A stretch of DNA of 23,645 nt from an uncultured Kineothrix sp. (GTDB taxonomy: Bacteria > Bacillota > Clostridia > Lachnospirales > Lachnospiraceae): assembly GCA_910587275.1 (NCBI GenBank), contig CAJUMD010000044.1, forward strand, positions 1-23,645, in the 5' to 3' direction. Position 1 is the stretch's first letter. Every line of letters begins with the position of its first letter. Both the position numbers and the translations under genes were made by a program. Below the pieces are notes generated by a model. That model saw only the letters and a list, made by a program, of their open reading frames with translations. It ran no database searches and had not been told where the DNA came from. This document shows positions 1 to 8,206 of the stretch, piece after piece.

Positions 1-52
1 CAATTGAGCCTATTTTTTTTCGGCTCAGTTTTTCATAGATTACTTGACACTA
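1..52. mobile_element. Possible end of an insertion element interrupting uxuB
   Basis: The uxuB reading frame follows its family up to about position 53 and then turns into five unrelated codons and a stop. The junction sequence TACTTGACACTACC resembles the outer tips of IS256-like (mutator-type) elements, from general memory of such ends. A hairpin TGAGCC/GGCTCA (5-10 with 22-27) lies just inside and could be an element terminator. No transposase is visible because the window starts here, so this is inference. A simple deletion junction would look the same. Confidence 0.3.
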
Positions 53-1016
53 CCACCGTTTCCCTGTCCGTGAACATCACTCCGCCTTCTTCCAGCCTTG
101 GGCGTCCGTTTGGAAAATCATCCTCAATCACCAGATATTCGGTCTCCTCCGCATTCACAAACGGCGCCACATAGGTATTTTTTGAAGTGACCACCGGGTC
201 CAGTTCTTCCACACCGTCTTCCAGCAGAAGTTTCCCTACCGCTTCATCCGGCCTCGGCGTAATTTTATCAATCATGCTCCACGGAAACGAAACTTTCCAG
301 GAATCAATATATCTTAAAAACCCTGCATCCGCTTTCTTATTTTTCACCCATGTTTCTGCAAATGCCGCCACCGCCGCGTACAGTTTATCCCCGTTATGGG
401 AACAATTGTCGGTACTGACCATGGCAAGCGGTTTTTCTCCCGCACAATATCTGGCATACAGCAGCGAGGATACCTTCCCCATATAGCTTACCGGTTTTTC
501 CGGTCCTGCCGCAAAATCCGCCGCCACGTCCGGCAGCGGTTCCCCCGTTGCGCCGGTCAGGCTGTAACCTTTTTCCGTGATGGTAAACGTCGCCATCTGA
601 AGGGAATCCCTGGCAAAAATTTCTTTTAACCGCGCAAATGCCGGTTTATCCGCGGAATCCAACGGCAGGGCTTCCCCGACGCTTCCCACCACTTTTTTGC
701 CGATGGTTCCGTCTGCCTTTAAGGTCACGGCAATGCCGAGATTGTCATGGGGCGCATACATCTTTTCGGTAATTTCATAATCAAATCCTTCCGCCACGAG
801 GATTCCCCGCTCCAGCACTCCGGCATCCAGCAGGTTCTGTGCGATAACCGCATGGAATGCACGGAATAAATTACCGGCGCCGAAATGAACCCAAAAAGGA
901 TTTTCCCTTGTGGCCTTAGCCACCTGCGCCACGTCGTACCGGGGCAGGGAATACCCCTTTTCTTCCCACTCCTTCCGGTTCCCTTCACCGGAAATACCGT
1001 GTAAATTTATTTTCAC
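33..1016 (-). pseudogene. uxuB: Fructuronate reductase / mannitol dehydrogenase family, C-terminally truncated
   Basis: This is the N-terminal part of a long-chain polyol dehydrogenase of the D-mannonate oxidoreductase type, which interconverts fructuronate and mannonate with NAD(H) in glucuronate breakdown. The nucleotide-binding segment FWVHFGAGNLFRAFHA is at residues 41-56 and STDNCSHNGDKL near residue 201. The start is GTG at 1016, with AAGGAGG eight bases upstream. The frame gives 327 residues where the family has about 490-540. It stops right after MFTDRETV, followed by the unrelated VVSSNL. The family's catalytic Lys-x4-Asn-x2-His motif should come just after this point and is missing, so the product is very probably inactive. 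It lies 86 bp downstream of uxuA on the same strand. The rest of the gene may lie outside the window. Confidence 0.8.
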
Positions 1017-1041
1017 TTCTTCTGCCTCCTTATTCTTTCAT

Positions 1042-1107
1042 CCGATTTTACCGAATTTTTTACCGGTTTTCCTTTTGGTAATTTTCCTTTGATAATTCTC
1101 CTTTAAC
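1042..1107 (-). repeat. Degenerate tandem repeats between uxuA and uxuB
   Basis: Read on the minus strand, this gap holds two closely matching units of about 14 bases, AAAGGAGAATTATC and AAAGGAAAATTACC, followed by shorter decaying copies that include AAAAGGAAAACCGG, TAAAAAATTCGG and TAAAATCGG. The first three carry an AAAGGA or AAAAGGA core resembling a Shine-Dalgarno sequence. The repeat begins at the uxuA stop codon and ends before the real uxuB ribosome site. Slipped-strand duplication is the simplest origin; a function is not evident. Confidence 0.5.
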
Positions 1108-1930
1108 CATTTTCTTTTGCAGACTTTTCAATGGCTTCCCACAGACCGTTCAGGTATGCCGCTCCCAGCGCACGGTCGTGCAGCCCGTATCCGGGCATTG
1201 CCGTCTCGTCCCAAATCATGCGCCCGTGGTCCGGACGGATTGGTCCTTCAAAACCGGTCTCATACAGTGCCTTCATAATCGCGTACATATCAAAATCCCC
1301 GTCACCGGACAGATGCGCCGCTTCCTCAAAATCCGTAGGCGAGTTAAATTTCAGGTTGCGCACATGGGCAAAATGGATTCTTCCTTTTAGGGAACGGATC
1401 ATATCCGGTAAATCATTATCCCTGTTGGTTCCGTAAGAGCCGGAGCAAAATGTCACACCGTTATGCGGATTGTCAACCATGTGCATCATACGCAGGATAT
1501 TCTCTTTATTGATTATGATTCGCGGCAGTCCAAACACGCTCCAGGCAGGATCGTCCGGGTGAATCGCCATATGAATGTCATACCGGTCACAAACCGGCAT
1601 AATCTTTTCCAGAAAATACTTTAAGTTCGCAAACAGTTTTTCGTCATCCACATCCCGGTACAGGGCAAACAGTTCTTTCACCCGTTCCATCCGCTCCGGC
1701 AGCCCGGCTTTGATTGCGTCATGCACGTTCACGCTCTCTATCCCGGAGACATGCAGCCCGGCGGCTTCCACTTCCCCAATCATGCCGCGTATCCTTTCAC
1801 GGCTCCAGACTTCCCCCGGCTTTGTGTCGTAAAGCGTGGTAATCACGCCTGTCACGCCCGGTATCTGCCGGATTTGGTTTAAAGTTACCGTATCAAAATC
1901 TGTCCCATACCACCTTAATGTCATTTCCAT
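1103..1930 (-). CDS. uxuA: Mannonate dehydratase with an internal in-frame deletion
   Basis: UxuA dehydrates D-mannonate to 2-keto-3-deoxygluconate, the step after fructuronate reductase. Family landmarks are clear: N-terminal MTLRWYG, IHPDDP (His124), FCSGS (Cys162), HFAHVRN (His189) and RPDHGRMIW (Asp234). These are the expected metal ligands. The protein has only 275 residues where Firmicutes relatives have about 350-367. The missing block lies between residues 80 and 81, where the family normally carries roughly 80 residues, including the strand with a CYNFMPVFDW-like motif of the TIM barrel. Start ATG 1930 has an AGGAGG-type site (aggaggttaggctATG). Losing a barrel strand should abolish folding, so this is probably a non-functional remnant despite the open frame. 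It is typed CDS because no stop or frameshift is seen. Confidence 0.85.
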   Translation of the reverse strand: MEMTLRWYGTDFDTVTLNQIRQIPGVTGVITTLYDTKPGEVWSRERIRGMIGEVEAAGLHVSGIESVNVHDAIKAGLPERMERVKELFALYRDVDDEKLFANLKYFLEKIMPVCDRYDIHMAIHPDDPAWSVFGLPRIIINKENILRMMHMVDNPHNGVTFCSGSYGTNRDNDLPDMIRSLKGRIHFAHVRNLKFNSPTDFEEAAHLSGDGDFDMYAIMKALYETGFEGPIRPDHGRMIWDETAMPGYGLHDRALGAAYLNGLWEAIEKSAKENG

Positions 1931-2006
1931 AGCCTAACCTCCTGTTTTTGGCGTATCCGCGGCTTCCGGCTCAGGCGCCGCTGTTTTCATTTTACCCTAA
2001 GTATTT

Positions 2007-2357
2007 TCAGCCTTCCAGCTTCGCTTCCATCAATGCGAACAATTCCTCATCCCGCAGATGGTTTTCCATGTTCATAATCAGCATGACCCGCCGGTCCTTT
2101 TCCGCATACAGATATTCCCTCTGCCACCGGTAATAATGCGGTCCATCGCCCAGCGCCCGCAGATAAGCCATAAGTCCCTGCAGCACCCATGCCGTCTGCT
2201 TGATATCCGTCAGGCATTCGTTCCCGTAAAAGCCCTGCCACTTTCCGTGTTCCCGCTCACGCAGGGCGCTGTCCGCTTTTAAATACTCCTTCCGCGCCTT
2301 TCCCGCCCGGTAAAATGCACCCTGGTAATTTCCTTCCAAACCATCCAGCAGACTCCC
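2007..2357 (-). pseudogene. GH115 alpha-glucuronidase, 3' part after frameshift
   Basis: This frame continues the GH115 protein of the upstream fragment. After HAG the other frame reads SLLDGLEGNYQGAFYRAG and then about 100 more residues of GH115-like sequence, ending LMEAKLEG. It has no ribosome site of its own and overlaps the upstream frame, so it is not an independent gene. Joining the two parts gives about 590 residues, against roughly 800-950 for full GH115 enzymes. No C-terminal beta-sandwich domain is visible, so the gene is probably 3'-shortened as well as frameshifted. Confidence 0.7.
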
Positions 2358-3769
2358 GCATGTTCGTCTTCCTCTTTTCCATAAGCTGCTGCGTACAGGG
2401 GATATTCCTTCAAACGCTCCGCAATCTGTCCGGCTTCCTCCAAACCATAGTATTTTTCCACATACCCTTTTCTGTGCCGCTCTAAGTCAATATCACCGTC
2501 CCGCCATAACTGCGCGATGAAATCCAGATAATAAACATGCGGTTTGACATTGGAACAATTGATGAGCCAAAAATCATCACCGCCCCTTTCCAACACCTGT
2601 TCAAGCTCCTTTTTTACAAATTCCGGGGCGTTTTGCAGCATGGTAATATGGTTTGCCGCCTGTAAATCATAAAAGGACACATGGTAATAAATGCCGTTTG
2701 CTTCCTCTTTCTTTTCGGGAAGCGCGCAAATCCTTGGATTCCTGTTGCCCTGCCGTCTGCTGACCATCTTTCCGTAGCCGTTATCCGCCCATATTTTCAT
2801 CACGTCATCCGGCAGATGCAGACAGCCCTTTTGATACAAATCCATGACTTCCCCGTAAAGGTTGGTACAGCATACGGCATCCGCATCCATCCCTTTTACA
2901 TAATCATACTGCTTTTTAATCAGTGCGCCCATTAATTTCCCGCGTTCCCCGTCCGATTGGTATCTTGCATCGTCCGCCCAAAACGGCTTATCCCCCTGTC
3001 CGCGGAACCCCAGATTCCATATGACTTTTTCGTTCTTTTGCCTCTCCAGCGCATCCTTCCACAATCCGTGGAATTTTTCGGGATATTCATCATAAGAGGG
3101 AATCAGGTCCGGATATACCCTGGCAAACATGTCCGCTCCCAGCGGCTCCGCATGATGGTGGGTAATAAACAGTCCCATCCCGGAAGCCAAAGCCGCATAT
3201 TTCCTGGCATTCCTATCCGTGCCCGGAATCACCATGTTTCCGCCGCACCTTAACAACGCCTCAAATACCATTTCCCAGGGCTTGTCTTTCTCCCTGTCCA
3301 CCATCCATGTATGGAGCAGGACTTCGTCATTGACAAACCATCTCCTGTATTTGACCCGGAACGGTTTGGAGCGGAATTGGTACCCGTCGGGAATCCGCAC
3401 TTCTTCCCTGTGCTGCGGTTCCTGGTCATTCCAAAACCAAAAAGCAGGAACACCTAAAAATGTCCTGCTGATTTCATAGATTCCATAAATAAATCCAAGT
3501 TCGTCCGACGCCTGTATCACCAAAGCGCCTTCCCTTACCCCAATCCAAAAGCATTCCTTCTCCGTTTTCCCATTTTCCAGCCGGACCTGGCACCCCGGCT
3601 GCTGCGTCCTGCAAAATGCCTTTCGGATATCCCTGTGCAGGTTTTTGGCGGCATCCCTGACTGCCGCAGTCTGCGCTCCGGTTACCTGCGTGTTTGCGTT
3701 CAATATGATTTTGTCTCCAATGTCTGTTCCTGTTCCGGCATCTGTTCCTGTTTCGGTTTTCCTTTCCAT
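2279..3769 (-). pseudogene. GH115 xylan alpha-1,2-glucuronidase, 5' part
   Basis: GH115 enzymes release (4-O-methyl)glucuronic acid from xylan side chains, feeding the uxuA/uxuB pathway downstream. The recognisable core runs from about residue 85 (DELGFIYGIYEISRTFLGV), through FWFWND near 110, FRVKYRRWFVNDE near 140 and THHHAEPLGADMF near 205, to WNLGFRGQGD near 255. There is no signal peptide, so a cytoplasmic enzyme acting on imported oligosaccharides is likely. Start ATG 3769 follows AGGGAGG. The family-like frame is good to about residue 470 (EEDEHAG, near 2357), after which this frame reads non-family residues while a second frame carries the continuation. One missing base, or two extra, near 2350-2358 explains it. 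A sequencing error would look the same. Confidence 0.8.
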
Positions 3770-3810
3770 GGCAACCTCCCTCTACCCTGTCTTAAAACGT
3801 ATCCATAACT

Positions 3811-3839
3811 ATCATATAAAACTGCCGGATAATTTACAA
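3811..3839 (-). promoter_or_regulatory. Sigma-A-type promoter for the glucuronate operon
   Basis: On the minus strand, TTGTAA (3839-3834) and TATGAT (3816-3811) are separated by exactly 17 bp. They match the -35 and -10 consensus at 4/6 and 5/6. The predicted start lies about 35 bp upstream of the GH115 ATG. The promoter appears intact although the genes it serves look broken. Confidence 0.55.
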
Positions 3840-3902
3840 GGAGGAAAAATAACATAAGCGAAATAGACATGAAAAACCGAAACATTTATTTTACAAACAG
3901 AG

Positions 3903-3953
3903 AAACCTGCCTGATGTCCACACACATGCTGAATGGACTCTGAAAGCAGGTTT
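3903..3953 (-). terminator. Hairpin after the acyl-ligase gene
   Basis: Arms AAACCTGC and GCAGGTTT (3903-3910 with 3946-3953) enclose a second inverted repeat, GTCCA/TGGAC. The element sits 22 bases past the stop of the acyl-ligase gene, between that operon and the GH115 promoter. It lacks a clean U-tract (CTCTGTTTGT follows), so termination is plausible but may be inefficient. Confidence 0.45.
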
Positions 3954-3974
3954 TCCGTCAAACACTCTCTATTC

Positions 3975-5495
3975 TTAATATCTCTTAATCTTCTTGGACG
4001 GCGTTTTCTCAAACTCCGTCTCCCTCACTTTTAACCCGTAAATCTTCTTATAAGCAGGCGCCCCCTGGTTATACCGGTCGATAATCTCCTGCAGGGCAGC
4101 CCGGATATCGCCTACTTTCTTCTTTTTGGCATAATCGTAATCGGGGAAAATCTCTGCTTCGATGATACCTTCACTCTCCCGCACAAGGACTTCCTGAACC
4201 AGGCGCTGTTCCCCAATCTTATTTTCCAGTTCTTCCGGGGACACGTTCTCCCCGTTTTTCGTAATGATCAGATTCTTCTTCCTTCCGGTCAGGTAAACAA
4301 ACCCGTCCGCGTCGGCATATCCCAAATCGCCGGTTTTTAACCAGCCGTCTTCCAGTGTCATGGCGGTTTCTTCCGGCATTTTGTAATATCCCATCATGAC
4401 ACTGCTGCCACGCACCCAAAGCTCCTCGTCCACGGTTTTCGCTTCACAGTTGGGGAGAAGCTGTCCCACGGAATCCTTGCGGATATTCCAGCTCAGATTC
4501 GTACTGATGACCGGCGCGCACTCCGTCATCCCGTATCCCTGCTGGATTGTAATGCCGTAACGGGCGAACATATCGATGTATGCCGGATTTAAATATGCCC
4601 CGCCGCTGCATATCGTATGGAACTGCTTGCCGAATACTTTTGCCTTCACCACTGCTGCCGGAAGCCATGCGCTCTCCTCCAGCTTCTTCGCCATCGTCTC
4701 AATCATTAACGGCACCATCAGAATCATGTTTGGCTGGAACAGTTTAATGTTCTTCGCCACCCGCAGCAGGGAATCGTTGATGCAGATGATGCTTCCCAAA
4801 GAAATTCCTTTCAGGATATCCATGCTCAGGCAGTACGCATGGTGGATGGGCAGTACGGACATAATTACCGTCCGTTCGGGAATCTTCATGTCCAGACAGG
4901 TGGCATTTTCCGCCATGTTGCGCTGGGTCAGCATAACGCCCTTGCTCTTTCCCGTGGTGCCGGACGTAAACATAATCGTACAAAGCGCGTCCGCATCGGG
5001 AACAAAATCAAATGCCCCCCTGTTCTCCTCCACAAGCTGCCACAGGGACAGCGCCGCATCGTCACCGGCTTCCTTCTGCATGGAAATCAGGTGTTTTAAT
5101 TTCGGACACCTGTCCTTTACGATTTCCATTACATCCCTGCGGATTTCATCCGCAACCAGCACCGTTACATCCGCCCGGTCGAGCAGCTCGCACACTTCCT
5201 CTGCCGGAAGCGCCGCATCCAGCGGAACCGCCACGCTCCCGCTGTTTACCGTTCCAAAATAAGCCACCAGCCAGCTATAAGATGTAGCGCCAATCACGGC
5301 AATATGGCTGCCTTTTTCACCAAGCGCTTCCAGCACACGGGAAAAGCTCTCGCTGTCTTCCTTTAACTGGTTATAGGTTTTCGCTTCCACCGTATCTTTT
5401 TTTACTTTATAACGGATAGCATCTTCCGCCCCGTAACGCTGCTGCGTATGTACCAGAATTTCACGAATTGTACTGCAAACCATATTCTCCCTCAT
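3975..5495 (-). CDS. AMP-forming acyl-CoA/acyl-ACP ligase
   Basis: This is an ANL-superfamily adenylating enzyme that activates a carboxylic acid as acyl-AMP and passes it to a thiol. All core motifs are present: the P-loop TSGTTGKSKG at residues 177-186, YGMTE at 321-325, TGD at 388-390, GRKKNLIITKNGENVSPEE at about 404-422, and the C-terminal catalytic-lysine region EKTPSKKIKR near 496-505. Length (506) suits fatty-acid-type ligases. It lies 12 bases downstream of an acyl carrier protein gene, so loading that carrier is the likely role (inference); the acid is unknown. The first ATG (5495) has no clear ribosome site and probably depends on coupling to the ACP gene. A second ATG at 5483 has AGGGAG but only three bases of spacing. 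Confidence 0.88.
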   Translation of the reverse strand: MRENMVCSTIREILVHTQQRYGAEDAIRYKVKKDTVEAKTYNQLKEDSESFSRVLEALGEKGSHIAVIGATSYSWLVAYFGTVNSGSVAVPLDAALPAEEVCELLDRADVTVLVADEIRRDVMEIVKDRCPKLKHLISMQKEAGDDAALSLWQLVEENRGAFDFVPDADALCTIMFTSGTTGKSKGVMLTQRNMAENATCLDMKIPERTVIMSVLPIHHAYCLSMDILKGISLGSIICINDSLLRVAKNIKLFQPNMILMVPLMIETMAKKLEESAWLPAAVVKAKVFGKQFHTICSGGAYLNPAYIDMFARYGITIQQGYGMTECAPVISTNLSWNIRKDSVGQLLPNCEAKTVDEELWVRGSSVMMGYYKMPEETAMTLEDGWLKTGDLGYADADGFVYLTGRKKNLIITKNGENVSPEELENKIGEQRLVQEVLVRESEGIIEAEIFPDYDYAKKKKVGDIRAALQEIIDRYNQGAPAYKKIYGLKVRETEFEKTPSKKIKRY

Positions 5496-5507
5496 TTCTG
5501 CACAGGA

Positions 5508-5738
5508 TTACTGTGCGGACAGTTTTTCCAAATATTCCACGGCTTCCCCAACGGTACGGATTTGTGCCGCTTCCTGCTCCTCCACTTCCACGTCAAACCG
5601 GTCTTCCAGTTCACCGAGCATACTCATAAAATCAAAAGAAGTAAATCCCAAATCCTCCATAAACCGGGACTCTGGCTTTACGGCTTCCGGTTCCACTTCC
5701 ACATAATTACAAATGACTTCCACAAGTTCTCCAAACAT
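5508..5738 (-). CDS. Acyl carrier protein
   Basis: This is a small acidic protein of 76 residues with the four-helix carrier-protein pattern. The likely phosphopantetheine site is Ser34 in GFTSFDFM, at the start of helix II. Most carriers have DSL(D/S) here, so the Asp before the Ser is replaced by Thr. ATG 5738 is chosen because AAGGAGA lies just upstream; a longer frame starting at 5762 adds eight residues without support. It sits between a condensation-domain gene and an AMP ligase gene, suggesting it carries the acyl group from ligase to acyltransferase. It is unlikely to be the housekeeping fatty-acid ACP, because no fab genes are nearby and the motif is atypical. Confidence 0.85.
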   Translation of the reverse strand: MFGELVEVICNYVEVEPEAVKPESRFMEDLGFTSFDFMSMLGELEDRFDVEVEEQEAAQIRTVGEAVEYLEKLSAQ

Positions 5739-5814
5739 AACGCTTCTCCTTTTCCCTGTCATATTCCTTATTCCGACCGCATCCCTGCCGCAGACATATT
5801 CCCCTGTCCGCAGG

Positions 5815-7218
5815 CTAAATCAGTTTGATGATTTCCCCGATAGACAAATCCGGATTTTCCGCTCCCTTAAACATAATCTTGCAAAGATAGTAATACATAT
5901 ATTCCAACTGTTCCTTTGACACTGCCTTTACCTGGTGCTCGAAATTAAAGTCCAGCCCGTTGTCGTCCGGCCGGTGCATCACCGTCAGGTACATCGCCTG
6001 TGTAGTTGCCCCGTTGGGATACCACTTTGTCTTATATTTAATGCCACCCAGCTTATCCAAACCCTTTTCCCGCAGTGTTAACGGCTGGTAGGTCAATGAC
6101 ATGGGCTCGTAAGTCTGTCCGTTCTGGTTTTTGTATAATTTGCCCCGGTAAGCAAAATAGGACACCGGATTATAGTTGGCATGGCGGAACATTTCGTTCT
6201 GTTTATCCCGGATTTCGTACACGCCCTCCAAAAAGGTCTTCTCCTCCGCCATCACCGTACGGAACGGAAAAGAATGGATTCTCGTCCCGCCCGATTTCTT
6301 TTCCATCAATGTTGCCCTTCTTGCAATCGCCGTATTAATCGAAACATCCCCGTTTCCGTTCATTTTCTGGAAATAGGTGCGCAGCCCCATGAGCAGAAGG
6401 CATACCAAAGACACATGGTATTTTTCACAGAAATCCATCAGCCGCCTTGTCGGCTCCTCCTCCAAATGGAAAATATCCAAAGCGGAATCCACGCAATCCG
6501 TCGCATTGACCGCCGCACGCTGCTGCGGGTTCCCCGTCTTCTTCTTTTCTTCCTCCAGTTTCCCCGGACCGTCGATTCCGTTGTAAATGGGTTCGGAACT
6601 TTCGATTAATTTTTGGAAAAACTCCGCATCCCTGTCCTTTGCCTTGCACCCCGCCTCATAGGCAAGGTCTTTTTTCACCTGCTCCAAATAGGAAGCCATG
6701 TCCTTCGGGTAAGGGATATCTTCAAACAGGGTATTACAGTACAACTCGATAATATCCTTCATGAAACAGATTAACGACTGGGCATCCATGGTCAGATGGT
6801 CCACCAAAAGGTAAATGCCGTTGTAGCCGTCCGGCGTACGAATCATGACGATGCGGTTCATCGGGGAGTCTTCCAGTTGGAACGGCACTTCCGTCCATCC
6901 GCGCATCACGCTTTCCGCTTCTTCCATGGTCTTTCCGCTAAAATCCACAAATTCAATATCCCGTTCTTCCTTATCCACCACATACTGGTAGCATTCCCCT
7001 TCTTTATCCAGGGCAAAGCGCAGCCGCATGGACTCACAGCGTTCATAGGCTTTGTAAATGCACTGTTTCAATACCTCCCAGTCCAGCTCCGTTTCGATGG
7101 TAAGGCTGGTTCCCACATTGACCACCTGTTTCTTCGGACATGCCTTTTGGTAAAAAAAGTGGAATTTCTGCGCCACGGTCAACGGATATACCTGGTATCC
7201 TTTTCTTGTCTTCATCAT
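5815..7218 (-). CDS. Stand-alone condensation-domain acyltransferase
   Basis: This 467-residue protein resembles the condensation domain of non-ribosomal peptide synthetases and the PapA/alcohol acyltransferase group, which move acyl groups from a carrier protein to an amine or alcohol. The active-site motif HHxxxDG appears as VDHLTMDAQS: catalytic His141 and Asp145 are kept, the first His is Asp and the Gly is Ala. The N-terminal YPLTVAQKFHFFYQ matches the usual first motif of such domains. There are no adenylation or carrier domains in the chain; those functions are encoded separately downstream. Its ATG overlaps the hydrolase stop in an ATGA arrangement, implying translational coupling. 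Acceptor and product cannot be told from sequence. Confidence 0.8.
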   Translation of the reverse strand: MMKTRKGYQVYPLTVAQKFHFFYQKACPKKQVVNVGTSLTIETELDWEVLKQCIYKAYERCESMRLRFALDKEGECYQYVVDKEERDIEFVDFSGKTMEEAESVMRGWTEVPFQLEDSPMNRIVMIRTPDGYNGIYLLVDHLTMDAQSLICFMKDIIELYCNTLFEDIPYPKDMASYLEQVKKDLAYEAGCKAKDRDAEFFQKLIESSEPIYNGIDGPGKLEEEKKKTGNPQQRAAVNATDCVDSALDIFHLEEEPTRRLMDFCEKYHVSLVCLLLMGLRTYFQKMNGNGDVSINTAIARRATLMEKKSGGTRIHSFPFRTVMAEEKTFLEGVYEIRDKQNEMFRHANYNPVSYFAYRGKLYKNQNGQTYEPMSLTYQPLTLREKGLDKLGGIKYKTKWYPNGATTQAMYLTVMHRPDDNGLDFNFEHQVKAVSKEQLEYMYYYLCKIMFKGAENPDLSIGEIIKLI

Positions 7219-8156
7219 TTTATGATTCCTCCCACAAAATCGTCCAAAGCCTTTTCATAGGCTTCGGTATCCTTGTAATAGCTTTCCGCGTGTCCCGCAC
7301 CTTCTACGATTAACTGTTTCGCATCCTTACAGTTTTCATGGATTTCCCGGCACATGCCGCAGGGTACGAAACCGTCCGCGTCCCCGTGGATTAACAGTAC
7401 CGGCACCTGTATGTTCGCCGCTTCCCGCTTCGCGTTGCATTCGTCCAGTCCGTACCCCGCCTTCTTCCGGTTCACCGCATCCGCAATCTGAATCATCGGA
7501 AATGCCGGAAGGTGGTACATGGAATGGAGGACATGGGTAAACACTTCTTTCGGGGATGTAAAACCGCAGTCGGAAACAATTCCCTTCACCTGTCCCGGCA
7601 GCTCCAGCCCGCCGGTCATCAGGACGGTAGCGCCTCCCATGGAGGTCCCGTGAAGGAGAAGCTGTATATCTTCCCCGCATTCCTCTATCATCCATTGAAT
7701 CCATACCCGTGCGTCATAACGGTCCAAACAGCCAAAACCGATGTATTCCCCTTCACTTTCCCCATGTGCCCGCGCATCAACCAACAGCATCCGGTACCCG
7801 TTCCTTAAATAATAACCGGATAGTCCTATGTAATCGCTCATCCCCTGGCTGGTATAACCGTGGAAACAAATCACCGCCTTGTCGGTTTCCCCGTTGGGGA
7901 AATAGGTGGCATGGAGTTTCAGACCGTCTTCCGAACGGACATACACGTCTTCATGGGGCTGTGCCAGCATAAACTCCTTCCTTTCCCCTATAAACGGCCG
8001 GTACTGCTCCCAGTCCGTCCCCGACATCTTTACGGTACGTTCCACCTTTGCCTTATTGCGCTTCATCGTCCGGCGGTAAAAATACGCCGCTCCCCCTGCT
8101 TCCGCTACCGTCAGCAGCCCCAAGGCAAACGCTGCTCCCTTCATGAACTTACCCAT
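7215..8156 (-). CDS. Membrane-anchored alpha/beta hydrolase
   Basis: This is a serine hydrolase of the alpha/beta fold, 313 residues. The N-terminus has one hydrophobic segment (about residues 8-27) followed by RRTMKRNK, which suggests membrane anchoring. The oxyanion-hole motif FHGYTSQG is at 98-105, nucleophile Ser172 lies in HGTSMGGA, the acid is probably Asp261 in HGDADGFVP, and His289 is in GAGHAES, so the triad is complete. It is similar to YqkD-like cell-surface-associated hydrolases. ATG 8156 has GGGAG five bases upstream. It lies second in the acyl operon and could act as a thioesterase, esterase or amidase on the pathway's product; which is not shown. Confidence 0.83.
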   Translation of the reverse strand: MGKFMKGAAFALGLLTVAEAGGAAYFYRRTMKRNKAKVERTVKMSGTDWEQYRPFIGERKEFMLAQPHEDVYVRSEDGLKLHATYFPNGETDKAVICFHGYTSQGMSDYIGLSGYYLRNGYRMLLVDARAHGESEGEYIGFGCLDRYDARVWIQWMIEECGEDIQLLLHGTSMGGATVLMTGGLELPGQVKGIVSDCGFTSPKEVFTHVLHSMYHLPAFPMIQIADAVNRKKAGYGLDECNAKREAANIQVPVLLIHGDADGFVPCGMCREIHENCKDAKQLIVEGAGHAESYYKDTEAYEKALDDFVGGIIK

Positions 8157-8206
8157 GGTTTCTCCCTTCTTTTATTTCCTGTTTCAGATTTTCTGATACC
8201 TCAGAT

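Noticed and set aside
4576..5262. 228-residue plus-strand frame inside the acyl-ligase gene
   Set aside because: It lies opposite a gene with all ANL motifs, has no ribosome site and a Ser/Thr-rich composition typical of antisense shadow frames.
6181..6609. Long plus-strand frames (142 and 154 residues) opposite the condensation-domain gene
   Set aside because: Composition is unlike a protein (His/Phe/Arg-rich) and the minus strand encodes a recognisable enzyme there.
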